64,000 bases of DNA from Chionoecetes opilio (Eukaryota > Arthropoda > Malacostraca > Decapoda > Majidae), in NCBI GenBank assembly GCA_016584305.1, contig JACEEZ010020613.1:42401-106400 (forward strand), read 5' to 3'. The notes beneath the pieces are model-generated. The model saw nothing but the letters and a program-made list of their open reading frames with translations. It was not told the DNA's origin and did not search any database. Position numbers and translations under genes: made by a program. Numbering within the stretch: the first letter of the stretch is position 1; each line of letters opens with the position of its first letter. Below, piece by piece: positions 44,250 through 53,944 of the stretch.

Positions 44250-46204
44250 TATAAGGAACTCGCTGAGCTGAGCATCCTTTTCCTCGGCGGCGCTCTTCCG
44301 AAGACCTCGATCCGTAGCCCCGGAGCGCTTCATCGAGCGCGTTGGATGGCGCGTATCATTTACGCTCTGAAGATGATCTTGTTTCGGGAGCAGCTGACTG
44401 AAGTCGTCACACCTCGAGAAATGTCAGCCCTCCAGCGGTTCTCATCGTTCGCAACCGAGATCTACGTCCTGCGATGGTTCAAATCGATGGTTCCATCCTA
44501 CGCTCCCGCCAACGATCTTGGATTCGCTAAGGACATCCTTCAGTACCATGACGAAAGTATTCGGAAGGCCTGCTTCACCACTCTGAGCCGCCATTTCTGG
44601 TACTTGAGCGAAGATCTCATTGGCCTGTCACTGTTCGACTCACGTCTCCCTGTCTCCGACAAACAAGCAATTGTACAGGCCATTCTCTACGATGAAGGAG
44701 CCGAGGAACCCGCCAAGCGAATAAACCTCCCATCATCACAAGTTCCTGCGGCAACACTGCCCTCCTTCGCCACAAAAAATTCCCTCCGCCTCTTCGAAGC
44801 TCTTGATATCAAGACCGACTTCCTGTCCGCCAACCCTCGGAAGTGGCAGGAAGAGGAATCGTACGTCGAGGCCTGCCGCCGAATCGAGGGACTTCGCGTC
44901 GTCAACGACACAGCCGAGCGAGGAGTGGCGCTCATCCAGTCCTTCAACCTCCGGCTGACCAAAGACGAGGAACAGCGCCAGTTCCTCCTCCAAGTTGTGG
45001 AGGCCCATCTCCATCAACAGCCCGGGACCTCGAAGGCTTCCCTTCCCCGGCCAAGCCGGCCGCAATGAGTGGGGTGGCTCCCCATGATACCCCCCCCACC
45101 GAGGGGCTAATACTCACCAAAAGGGGGACCAGCAGCCCTGCTGGGGAAGGGATGTCCGGCTTGTCCGCTTTCAAGAGATGACATCCCCTCCTTAATAGGC
45201 CAGTGCATAAGGGTAAATAACAAAGTTGTAATCCACCACCCCTAAATATCAACCGATTGAGGTCAAACTTTGCATACGATGGTTTCTTGCATAGATGCAC
45301 CATTACACCAAAGTAGGAAGAAAAATTCAAACTTTTGATTTTTATTGGCACCCTACTGACCATGCTGCCACCTGGTGGGAGGTGCGGACACTGACCAAGG
45401 GTGACAGGAGATGCTCGGACCGCCGGAGAACTTTGTCAATTTAAGTACAGGGAGGTCCCGTTATACGAGCATTCGATATACCTGTACGAGAATCCGATGA
45501 TACGAGATGTGTAAATCAGGGTCTATTTTCAATATACGAGATCTAAAATCCAATGCTATGACATTCAAACTGGGGTGAGTAAAATTACCAAGTTATTTAC
45601 TAAAGTAAATTACAAGTTATTTACTAAAATTATAAAGTCATTTACTGACTACGTATATGATTTTACCTAAGGTTGTACGATAATCAATCTGAAAATATGA
45701 TCATTCTGGTGGCTCGGTACGACAATGTGGCTGACAAAAATTCACAACCCTGGACGATGTACAATGATTCAGATGCGCAGGGACGAGTTTGTGGGCAGTG
45801 GAAGAGGTCTGCGCACCCCTCCCTTGTCCCTTACCTACCGTACCCTCTCGAGTCTAGTGTATCACGCGGCGTCCCCAAGAGTACATACAACGTCTTTGTT
45901 GCTTGTATGTATTGTGCCTTGTGAGTCGATTTTAGTGATTTGCTGGTTTACTTAATGTGCTTATTGTGACTTATTTGTGCTCTGTCCTACTGTGCTGTCA
46001 CACTCTTAATTCACTGTGTTTTGTGTGGTGGTGTGGTATATAGAGCTCTATATTTGCGAGTTTGAGAGTTTGTTGTGTTTGCTATACACTACCCTCCCGA
46101 GTTTCACGCTATGCGAGTTTCGCGATCCTCGAGTTTCGCGCTGAAGCCTAACTTCTTACCATCCCGACTTTCGCGCATTATCTCCCGAGTTTCGCGCTGC
46201 TTAG

Positions 46205-46209
46205 TTTTT

Positions 46210-46242
<33 letters not shown>

Positions 46243-46345
46243 CATATAGTGCTGTTTGGCAGTGACCTCCACGGGTGGGATGGTAGGCCCTGTACTCGAG
46301 GGCTGTAATGGTTGGCCCTCGCCCGTGGTGGCGCAAGCAGGATTT
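46205..46345 (-). mobile_element. SINE 3' fragment (minus strand)
   Basis: A T-run at 46206-46230 (the A tail) followed by the SINE 3' body (GGTTGGCCCTCGCCCGTGGT on the plus strand). The tRNA-like head is missing. Confidence 0.7.
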
Positions 46346-46741
46346 TTATAAGAGTTAATGGGCTGCATTAGTAGAAGCGAAATTGGATTAGCTTTCCATT
46401 GATATATTTCGTTTTCTGATAAATGAATTAGCACCATGCATAAATTAGCGTTAACTAAATAAATATCATCATCAATCGGGGTATAAGAAAGCACGCCACC
46501 CTCAGCACTCACTGATTGTGTAAGCGACTGGGAGAGGCTCTCTCCGACAACCTCCGCTCCTGCACACCATTCACCGTTCCTCTCACGCACACAGTAGTAG
46601 CTACAGCTCATTATTATTACTACGTTTGCAGTGCTTAAGCTGTGTATTAAACTGCAGTGCGAATTGACTAGTCTTTAAGAATTGTAGACATGGGTAGAGT
46701 GATTGAATATACTTTTCAAGCTCACAAGGTAGTGGTATATA

Positions 46742-46934
46742 TCACTGGCGTAATAAGCCTGGCAGATCGCCACCAAGCAGAGTTGTGATGTCCTTCCATA
46801 TGTGCCGCGGTATGTTATATGGATCTATATTCCCTATTTCCTTACATTTTTCAATGTAATGAGGAATAGATCCAAAGTCCAACATCCGGAGGACATAGTC
46901 TGACAGATGAACACCATCAATCACTTTCCCAGCC
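46742..46934 (-). other. Unidentified open frame with splice-acceptor-like start
   Basis: On the minus strand, TTACTAAT, then CTCTTTTTTGAG (ending 46935) looks like branch point, polypyrimidine tract and acceptor. After it one frame reads GKVIDGVHLSDYVLRMLDFG, HYIEKCKEIGNIDPYNIPRH and GGDLPGLLRQ before a TGA at 46742. It looks like protein but I do not recognise it. It sits inside the nested transposons, so it is a captured fragment or transposon-encoded rather than a normal host exon. No poly(A) signal close by. Confidence 0.35.
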
Positions 46935-46989
46935 CTCAAAAAAGAGATTAGTAAGCGTGAGTGTACCGCGTTTACAGGGGAGGTAATGT

Positions 46990-47740
46990 CCTTTTTTTAC
47001 ATCACCGCACGGCCAGTCGGCCACTGTCGTCTGTTGGCCAGCCGCCAGCCATGTGCTCGGCGCGGACCAGTCGGCCACCGCTTCTCTCAGCGGTGATCCA
47101 AAAGTGTCTTTCTGTTGGTCTGTTTCCATTTCCTTTGGCGTATCGTATAACTTTTAACTTGTATGTGATAGTATTGTAAATTGTTTTGATGAATTCGCCA
47201 TGGGTGATAATTTCCAGGACTGAAAGGAGTTTAAGATACGTATGACAGCTTAGTGGTAAATGATACGTCAACACTAGCAGATGATAGATGGCGTGCTGTT
47301 GGAGGCAATCGCAGCAATCTACCGCCAAAAGGGGGAATGTAAACATACGTACCAGCTTGAGGACAGATTACGTAGGTGATTTGATTGTCTTATGGTATTT
47401 GAAATACTTGTAACAGGTAAGTACTGAGGCACTGAGTACTTAATATGTGATACATCAAAACTCCTTAAAACCCAAGCATTCCAAAGTAAAATGAGAAAAT
47501 AATACAATTATGTTGAGTTGACAATTCGAGCGGCGATGAGCGGTCTGATATGTCATTCTTGCCCGCAAATTTGTCCCGCAAATGGAGTCTGTTACATCCG
47601 AAGTCCGTTAAATTGAGGTCTGTTATATCGAGGTTTGACTGTACTGAGGAAGTACTACAACATTAGTCTTGGAAGACCATTGGTATTTTTCAGGGTATTT
47701 TTTGGGGGTAAACGTGAGTCTTATAAGCCGTAAAATATGG
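46990..47740 (-). mobile_element. Remnant of a CCGTATTTT-type MITE, right end
   Basis: Ends with TCTTATAAGCCGTAAAATATGG at 47740 (shortened motif CCGTAAAATATGG) and contains the same inner sequence as 40215-40280 (GTCTTATGGTATTTGAAATA). A further pogo-like end, the complement of CAGTCAAACCTCGATATAAC, lies at about 47620-47640 within it. The left end is not clear. Confidence 0.5.
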
Positions 47741-47816
47741 TACAGTAAAACCCTTATAACTCGGCACTGTATAACTTGGAATTTGATATAACTCGGCAAG
47801 GCACAGACAAAGTTTT

Positions 47817-48170
47817 ACATTTTTTTTTTTATTACATCTATGCCTATAGCGCGTGTAGGCAGTGAGCTCCAGGGGTGGTATGGTAGGCCCTGGAGGCTCA
47901 CTCGAGGGTTGTGATGGTTGGCCCTCGCCCGTGGTGGCGCAGGCAGGATTCTTATAGTGACGCCTGTGATTAGAGGCTCATGCCGGCCCCATGTGTCCTC
48001 CCATGCACTCGCACTCGAAGGTAGAGTTAATGGACAGGACATGTGGGTGTTCTTAGGCCACTCGATGGTGCAGAAAGATTTCAAGTGGATTTATGGGTCT
48101 CACTCGGGATCGAACTCGGGTCTTCGAGAACGCCACTCGGTGACGCTAACCACTCTGCTACCGCCTCCCC
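47817..48170 (-). mobile_element. tRNA-derived SINE, full copy (minus strand, level 5)
   Basis: T-run at 47818-47830 (tail), body, and tRNA-like head at the right end (complement of GGGGAGGCGGTAGCAGAGTG, with GAGTTCGATCC B box). A short plus-strand SINE tail piece, ending in an A-run, lies at 48290-48359. Confidence 0.85.
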
Positions 48171-48922
48171 TAAACTGCATCTCTTGGTTTTCACTCGGCA
48201 TATCATGCCCTCACAACCTCTTGTGTGCACATGTAAACAGAAAGTCGCCAAAAAATAATGTATCTCTGCATATTGATGTTATAGCTGCTGATATGGGGCA
48301 TACCACCCCTGGAGCTCACTGCCTACATGCGCTATAGGCATGTAATAAAAAAAAAAAAACTGTTATCTCTTTGCTTACATTCGGCATATCCTCAGTCGCA
48401 TAAAGTCGTGTTTTTGTCCTTTTGACCCTTCCCTGCAGGCTCAGGCTCTTCAATTTCATTCTCTTCCTGCTGGAGACACCCTTGCGTGATGGAGCTGACA
48501 TCTTGAAATACAGTATGATGTAATCCCAAAACACGTAAAATAGGTGGCAAAGTAAAGCAAAGGTCGTGAACCAGCGCGTAGGCTGTCAGCTGCTGAGCCG
48601 TGTTTATGTCGTCCAAGCACCGTCGTGGATACGAATTCCGTTTTTTGTCGGAATTGAAAAAGGATTGGTTTCTTCTTCAAAAACACAACAAGCTTGGTAG
48701 GAGCCAAAATAATAATCAATGCAAAACATTGCAAACAATATCACGAAGTAGTATAACACACATTTCAGCAAGTGTTATTGGATTGGGATTCGTAATCCAA
48801 GACGGTGCTTGGACGACAAAAACATGGCTCTGACCTACGTACTGGTACCCGACCTTTGCTTTACTTTGCCACCTATTTTACGTGTTTTGGGATTACATCA
48901 TACAGTACTGTACGTATATCAA

Positions 48923-49090
48923 GATGCTCCATCATGCAAGGGTGTCTCCAGCAGGAAGGGAATGAAATTGAAGAGCCTGAGCCTGCAGGAAAGGGTGAAA
49001 GTGCTGGCAAGGATGGATGCAGGTGCGTCCATGCGTGCTATTTGTGCTGAGTTTGATATAAAATCCAGCACATTCTACCCGTTCACTGGT
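48923..49090 (+). pseudogene. CENP-B-type N-terminal HTH of a Tigger transposase (fragment)
   Basis: Reads SSRKGMKLKSLSLQERVKVL and ARMDAGASMRAICAEFDIKS, the first helix-turn-helix of pogo/Tigger transposases, which binds the terminal repeats. The frame then meets a donor-like GGTAAGTG at 49090 and no further domain follows. A second, rearranged copy lies on the minus strand at 48534-48390 (SSRKRMKLKSLSLQGRV). No DDE domain is present. Confidence 0.65.
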
Positions 49091-50329
49091 AAGTGTAGTT
49101 TTTATGCTTTTACAGTACTGTATTTACATTTTTTGTGTGTTTTTTGTTTAACCCATATCAGAGGAGGACATTGCATAACTCGGCACATTGAATAACTCGG
49201 CAAGGGCCAGAGCCCTTATCGTGCCGAGTTATAAGGGTTTTACTGTACTACGCTTCGCACCGGACTAAATAAGCATTTTTACAGAGTTTTAATAGCAGAG
49301 TTTCGCGATCCTCGAGTTTAGTGCTATGCCTTCGGAATAAAGCAAGCGCGAAACTCGGGAGGGTAGTGTAGTTTATTTTAGTTTGAAAAACATGTTTTTT
49401 TTTTTTTTTTTTTTTTTAATTGATGGGGTCCTGGAACCAAACCTATATTTTACCATTAGTTATGTGTTTCGTTATACGAGATTTTGCTTCACGAGTATGC
49501 CAGGTGGAACCTAACTGCCCGTATCTTCGGGACCTCCCTGTACTGGACCAGGCATTTGTCCGGGACATATACCCAGACTTCGGATTTTGTCCGACAAATC
49601 TGATATCCGGGAAATGGAGGTCCGGGAAAACGAGGGTTGTGTGTACTTATCTGTTACAAGTATTTTGAATACCATAAGACATTCAAATCAACTAATCTGT
49701 CTTCACGCTACGATGTTTACTAAGGTACAGTACTGGCGGGAGCATTCCGCCTCGGCAAATTAGCGCCAACAGCCATTCCGTGTATAAGGAACTTTGTTAC
49801 ATTAGATGAAAGTTTGTATACTTATGTACATGCAGCCATCACAAATACTACACGCATACAGGAACATTCAAACATGAGGTGGTGAGGCACAGGAGGCAGG
49901 CAACGTAGTGAGGCACGGGAGGGCGTGAGAGGAGTTTACACTCAGGACGACAAAGCCAGACTCAGCTGATCGCCACACCAGGCAGGCACGCAGCTGCACA
50001 CCACCCCGGTCCGGTTTGTTTTCACTCCCGCCGTCCGACCTGCGTATACATGTTCAGCCAGCCAACATGACGATTTACTTATACTATCGCATACATGCTA
50101 GAAAATAAAAATGGCTGATGAGCAGTGCTGAATGAAGATAATGAGTAGTAAGTGTGTTCGTGTGTGAAAATAACTGTATATCGGACAACAGTTTTGGTGG
50201 TCTGTTTATTTTTTTTTCCTAGAAATTTCTTTCCAAAATCAGGGTGTCTTCCAAGATGCAGCGTCTTATAAGCCGTAAAATACGGTAATTCACAGGTGTA
50301 CATCAGGGCGAATATCGTCGATCTCGACA

Positions 50330-50815
50330 TCACTATCGTTCAACAACACAACAACAACAACAACAACACTGTAAAACGTCTTGATATCTCGGGTCTGCCG
50401 CTTCACCTGGGATACATCGCTAGGCAACACCCTCCGTGCCACCACCATGGGTCATTACCGCTCAGACTCCTCCCCGCATCCATGGATAAGAGAAACATCC
50501 CGCTTCCTGGATGTCTCCCTCAACCGCCTGCGGGCTGCCAACACACAACACTCACAGCCCACCTGCACCGCTTGCACCTCTCACCAAACCCGCACTGCCT
50601 CTGGTGCAGGAACGTCCCGGAGTCGATTGAGCACTTCCTGTTCCAGTGTCCTCGCTTTCACTCCCACCGTCAAATTCTATACAATCAGATCATCACACCG
50701 AACATCACCACCTTTAACCTACCCTCTACGTCCAGTCTGCTGACCGCCGCTGCCGGCAGCCGACTACAGACAGAACAGGGAAAGAACGGAGATGATAACA
50801 GTAGTGACACGTGAA
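50330..50815 (+). mobile_element. Jockey-group LINE C-terminal end
   Basis: Frame 50296-50814 reads LTAHLHRLHLSPNPHCLWCR and ESIEHFLFQCPRFHSHRQIL, a CxxC...H...C zinc knuckle closing the ORF. The stop is at 50812. Same group as the minus-strand copy at 40850-45445. 50816-51060 has no other gene. Confidence 0.7.
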
Positions 50816-51064
50816 ATAGGAATAAACAGTTGGAAGGAGATGATGGAAGGGAGGCAGGGAAATGGTTATGGAATTTTTGCTGGGACCGAGTATTATTGAT
50901 AAATGAATAGTGAAACAAAGAGTGTGCTAAAAGTTTTCTTTCAAGACGTCAGCGCGCGTCTCGCCAAAAGTGAATTTGAAGGGCCAAATTCGGATTCTAG
51001 TACCATATCCAACCTATCGCCAATACTGTGTTTCGCCAAGCTGAAACTCGCCAAACGTGAGGGA

Positions 51065-51150
51065 CCACTGTAATGATAATAATAATAATAATAATAATAA
51101 TAATATAATAATAATAACAATAATAATAAAAACAATAATAATAATAATAA
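51065..51150 (+). repeat. (TAA)n microsatellite, continued at 52677-52720
   Basis: One ATA/TAA repeat array split by a TA-target transposon; the array resumes at 52677 with no change of unit. Confidence 0.85.
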
Positions 51151-51537
51151 TACACTAGGGTCCCGCATAAAACGTAGTTCACATAGAGCGTTTCTCCTAT
51201 AGAACGAACGACCTAAAATATTAAAATCTAAAATTAATAAATTATTGTTATTATTTCTTAAATAAATAAAATTCCTAAATTTTCGTTAGGAACGAATGTG
51301 ATCATATAGAACGATTCCGCCATCAAAGTAGGGCAAATCTGAGGTGTTCTCATATAGAGCGCCGAAATATCGTACATAACGAAGGCTGTGTGTCCCTGGC
51401 ATGGGGTGAGGAGGGGCACGGCGGCGGCGTGTCGCCACGGAGGTGAGGTGAGAATGGCATGAGGTGGGGAACGGCGGTAGCGATTGCGCAGTTCTCATCC
51501 ATTATTACCAAAAAAAACCATTCATGTGAAGGATATA

Positions 51538-51801
51538 CAGTCAGCGCCATTGATATTGGCGCGATTTTTTTTGCAAAACACCCGTGATGCAACAAAAAAA
51601 AAGCAAGAGCCTCTCACTGTCAATGCCCAAGGCTGACTAATGCTTTCAAACTTGGTGAGTAGCTCAAGGTTAGTCATCTTTGTCTACATCTCGCGCACCA
51701 ATATCTTTGACGGATTTGAACCAAGGTTTTGGAGGGTGCTTTGTTCCGCGCCCTTGGTATTGGCGCAGCATGTTTTGCGCCAATACCAATGGTGCTGACT
51801 G
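51538..51801. mobile_element. 264-bp MITE, TA-flanked
   Basis: Tips CAGTCAGCGCCATTGATATT and the complement of AATACCAATGGTGCTGACTG; flanked by TA at 51536-51537 and 51802-51803. Repeated TTGGCGC words. Non-coding. Confidence 0.8.
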
Positions 51802-52028
51802 TATGTTGTGATCCATTCACAATATCGTCAGTTATCATAATTTATTGATGGTTTTCATTCGAGGGTACACTTTCGTTGTTGTGGGTTTGTTTACAAGTTA
51901 TCAGCTGTGATCGGGGAAGCTCTGGCCGATGTAAAGGCGGTAGCGATCGCGCAGTTCTCGTCCATTATTACCCAAAAAAACATTCATGTGAAGGATATAT
52001 GTTGTGATCCATTCACGATATCGTCAGT

Positions 52029-52380
52029 GTTTTTTTTTTTTTTTTTTTTTTCCCCCCCCCTTCTTCATTTGTGCCTATAGCGCCTGTAGGCGGTGGTGAT
52101 CCATGGCTCGGATGGTAGGCCCTGGAGGTTCACTTGAGGGCTCTGATGGTTGGTCCTCGCCCGTGGTGGCGCAGGCAGGATTCTTATAGTGACGCCTGTG
52201 ATTAGAGGCTCATGCCGCCCCCCTGTGCCCTCCGATGCACTCGCAATTGAAGGTAGAGGGCAGGGCATATGGGTATTCTCAGGCCACTCGACGGTGCAGA
52301 AAGGTTTTGGTTTTCTTCGGGGATCGAACTCGGGTTACCGAGAACACCAGTCGGAGACGCTAACCACTCCGCTACCGCCG
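52029..52380 (-). mobile_element. tRNA-derived SINE, full copy (minus strand)
   Basis: T-run at 52029-52050, body with GGTCCTCGCCCGTGGTGGCG, and head with the complement of GAGTTCGATCC and GGCGGTAGCGGAGTGG. Same family as 47817-48170 and 54611-54915. Confidence 0.85.
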
Positions 52381-52675
52381 ATGTGACGATGAGTGACCTC
52401 TAAGATGCCTCGGAACCCCTCGGCCCCGTTACATAATCCCTATTAGATTTAAGGTAAGCAACAATATGCCTATTTCATCATTTCTATGCATAACTTATCA
52501 TTTATATATGTTTTGATATGCATGGGTGTGAATGTGTATAAATGTACGGGCATGCAAGGGAGGACCAATCGACCAATATCAATTTTTCCCATAGGTTATG
52601 TGTTTCACATAGAGCGAATTCACATAGAATGACCTCGTTTATCGACCAATTTCTCGTTTTATGTGGGACCCTAGT

Positions 52676-52717
<42 letters not shown>

Positions 52718-53714
52718 GTAATGAAAAAGGTAGTAAGAAAAGAAGGAGTTGATGAGAGACACAGAAATGCCAGCTGTGTGAAAAGGATTGTAGTTGGTTG
52801 ATAAAAAGAATTGAGGAGAAGGTGAAGTGAAGGAAACAAAGCAAATACTGCGACAAATGTGAGGCAATATCAGCTGTCATATCAGCCCCAGACATATTAT
52901 ATATTTACCTAAACCAATTTGGTAAGGTCAAAATATATGTGGCAACGTCATGAGGATCCAAGCTTCCCGCTAGACACTGAAATGGAGGTGGGACAAGCAC
53001 GGCGGACGACGTACACTGTTACTGCTGTAAGGGTTAAGCACACTTATTCAGTCTCATAATGGCATATATTTAGTGTACTTTACAGTTTTTTTTATGTGAT
53101 AATCTTATAGAACAAACATCTCCAAAGATAACAGTATAACATTTATACTGATAAGCGTATTTAGTAGGAGGCAAATTACTCTGGAAAGAAAACTTTTTTG
53201 CACGTATAAAAGCCCTTCCCTCAGCATCTCCCACTGGCTGCCACTGGGAAGAATTCATAAACATAATTACGGAATGTGAAGGTGTTAATTTCATTGTATA
53301 ACAAGTGTAATATTTTTCAACTTTGGCGGATGTATGCGGTCACGGACTGCTCTTGCTTCTTCCTTTATTACGCCGTGCAATATTTGGGTCCCTACTGTAT
53401 AAGAATTCACATTCTATACTAATTACTTACCATATTTGCAGAATGTATGAAACATCTTTTTACGAAATACATAAAAAGCTTGAATAGTGGTCAGCATGAT
53501 AACAAAAATTATTTTGAGTCTATCTTGTAACAAATGTTTTTTTCTTCATAACTAGTAGAATGAATGCAGACAATTTTGAGTGATAAATCTTTGTTTTCAA
53601 TTTTTGCTATTTCTTGAAAATGAAATTCCAATCTCCTTGCTATAGGAAATACGTAATGAGCATGGTTGTAAACAAATAAAATAATGAAATAGAAGTAATT
53701 ACTAACATTGACAC

Positions 53715-53921
53715 CTTCTGTGCCTGCATCAGGAGACCAAGAAGCCGTGCTTCTCTCTGGAGGAAGAAGATGGCATGAGACCACATCCTTCGTTGAGTCT
53801 GATAGTCCACAGTGGTTCGTGGCTCTCGCAACATTGCTTCCACTAAAGGAGGGAAGTGAGGAGGCACTTGTGGTCGAGTTATTCCTTCAGCAAAGATGTA
53901 CAGTAGCCACTCATCTTCATC
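53715..53921 (-). CDS. Host exon, minus strand, 207 bp (69 codons), unrecognised protein
   Basis: Flanked on the minus strand by an acceptor (TTATATCTGCCAG, AG at 53923-53922) and a donor at AAG-GTGTCAATG (GT at 53714-53713). Exactly 69 codons, phase 0 on both sides, no stop. It reads DEDEWLLYIFAEGITRPQVP, then HFPPLVEAMLRE and MWSHAIFFLQREARLLGLLM. The mix of hydrophobic and charged residues suggests a helical soluble protein. The island around it is poor in repeats. It has the same strand as the exon at 31077-31231 and could be an upstream exon of the same gene, which would put the nested transposons in its introns; the phases require at least one further exon between. Family not recognised. 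Confidence 0.75.
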
Positions 53922-53944
53922 CTGGCAGATATAAATAATTAGAA

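Larger units (their letters stand above)
41681..45068 (+). pseudogene. hAT-like transposase (two frameshifts, one transposon insertion)
   Basis: Starts at ATG 41681 (MTTRKQTEVWLLGHSVP). The first frame runs to about 42150, a second (42206-42340) has an acidic/serine stretch (MVELESSSSESSS), and a third runs from about 42340 to 43073 and after the insertion from 44252 to the stop at 45068. The catalytic-type motif CFDTTSANTGAINGAC lies at 42740-42790 and LACRHHVHELVLEKAF at 42826-42875, as in a DDE core of hAT type. The C-terminal part has MARIIYALKMILFREQL and NDTAERGVALIQSFNLR, the usual end of this group. The enzyme would cut and paste the element leaving 8-bp duplications. Codons are G/C-rich and the frame is otherwise clean, so the breaks are recent or partly sequence errors. 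Confidence 0.75.
41508..45355 (+). mobile_element. hAT transposon with 8-bp target duplication (level 3)
   Basis: Tips TAGGGTGCCAATA and its complement; flanked by the perfect 8-bp direct repeat CTGACCAT (41500-41507 and 45356-45363), matching the uninterrupted site in the neighbouring LINE repeats (GCTGACCATGCTGCC). Carries a hAT-like transposase gene on the plus strand, itself interrupted by a Tigger element at 43074-44249. 3848 bp as it stands, about 2.67 kb without the insertion. Confidence 0.9.
40850..45445 (-). mobile_element. Jockey-group LINE 3' end, interrupted by a hAT (level 2)
   Basis: A minus-strand LINE end. The frame 41396-40845 contains SETIEHFLLQCQRFHSHRVV, the CCHC-type zinc knuckle at the C-terminus, followed by 3' untranslated sequence to about 40850. 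The part after the hAT (45356-45445) continues it. Related to the plus-strand end at 50330-50815. Confidence 0.65.
47743..49245. mobile_element. Tigger-type element with CAGTAAAACCC tips (level 4)
   Basis: Tips CAGTAAAACCCTTATAACTC and its complement ending at 49245; TA flanks at 47741-47742 and 49246-49247. Sub-terminal AACTCGGCA repeats. Inside, two copies of a CENP-B-type HTH coding segment lie in opposite orientation (about 48418-48635 and 48790-49010), forming a large inverted repeat with a loop of about 150 bp. A SINE is inserted at 47817-48170. Confidence 0.8.
46087..49368. mobile_element. TA element with CACTACCCTCCCGAGTTTC tips (level 3)
   Basis: Left tip at 46087, complementary right tip ending 49368, TA flanks 46085-46086 and 49369-49370. 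Multiple GAGTTTCGCG sub-terminal repeats near the left end and at 49300. A related piece lies at the window end (63848-63970). Confidence 0.75.
45448..49540. mobile_element. TA element with CAGGGAGGTCCCG tips (level 2)
   Basis: Tips CAGGGAGGTCCCG at 45448 and its complement ending at 49540; TA flanks at 45446-45447 and 49541-49542. Sub-terminal GTTATACGAG-type motifs occur near both ends. Its own body is about 45448-46086 and 49369-49540; the middle is younger insertions. No transposase. Confidence 0.75.
40673..49643. mobile_element. Tc1-type TA element split by two insertions (level 1)
   Basis: Tips CACACAAACCTCGTTTTCCC (left) and the complement of CACACAACCCTCGTTTTCCC (right), flanked by TA at 40671-40672 and 49644-49645. 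The joined flanks restore the sequence of the relative at about 40255-40280. Own sequence survives only at 40673 to about 40850 and at 49543-49643. The same tip occurs at 62016 next to a Tc1-type transposase start, giving the superfamily. Confidence 0.75.
40532..50285. mobile_element. CCGTATTTT-type MITE split by a 9-kb nest (level 0)
   Basis: Left tip CCGTATTTTGCGGCTTATAA at 40532, right tip complementary, ending at 50285, flanked by TA on both sides. Its own sequence is only 40532-40670 and 49646-50285 (about 780 bp, as in the intact relative at 39619-40399). Everything between is a younger insertion at a TA site. Confidence 0.8.
51153..52676. mobile_element. TA element with CACTAGGGTCCCGCATAAAA tips inside the microsatellite
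   Basis: Tips CACTAGGGTCCCGCATAAAA and its complement (right end 52676); TA flanks 51151-51152 and 52677-52678. Sub-terminal CATATAGAGCG/CACATAGAGCG motifs near both ends. Holds a MITE (51538-51801) and a SINE (52029-52380). The segment GGCGGTAGCGATYGCGCAGT, together with its flank, occurs at 51473 and again at 51943. No transposase. Confidence 0.75.

Noticed and set aside
45673..45955. Short ORFs downstream of the hAT
   Set aside because: Inside the non-coding body of a TA element, with no splice signals or motifs.
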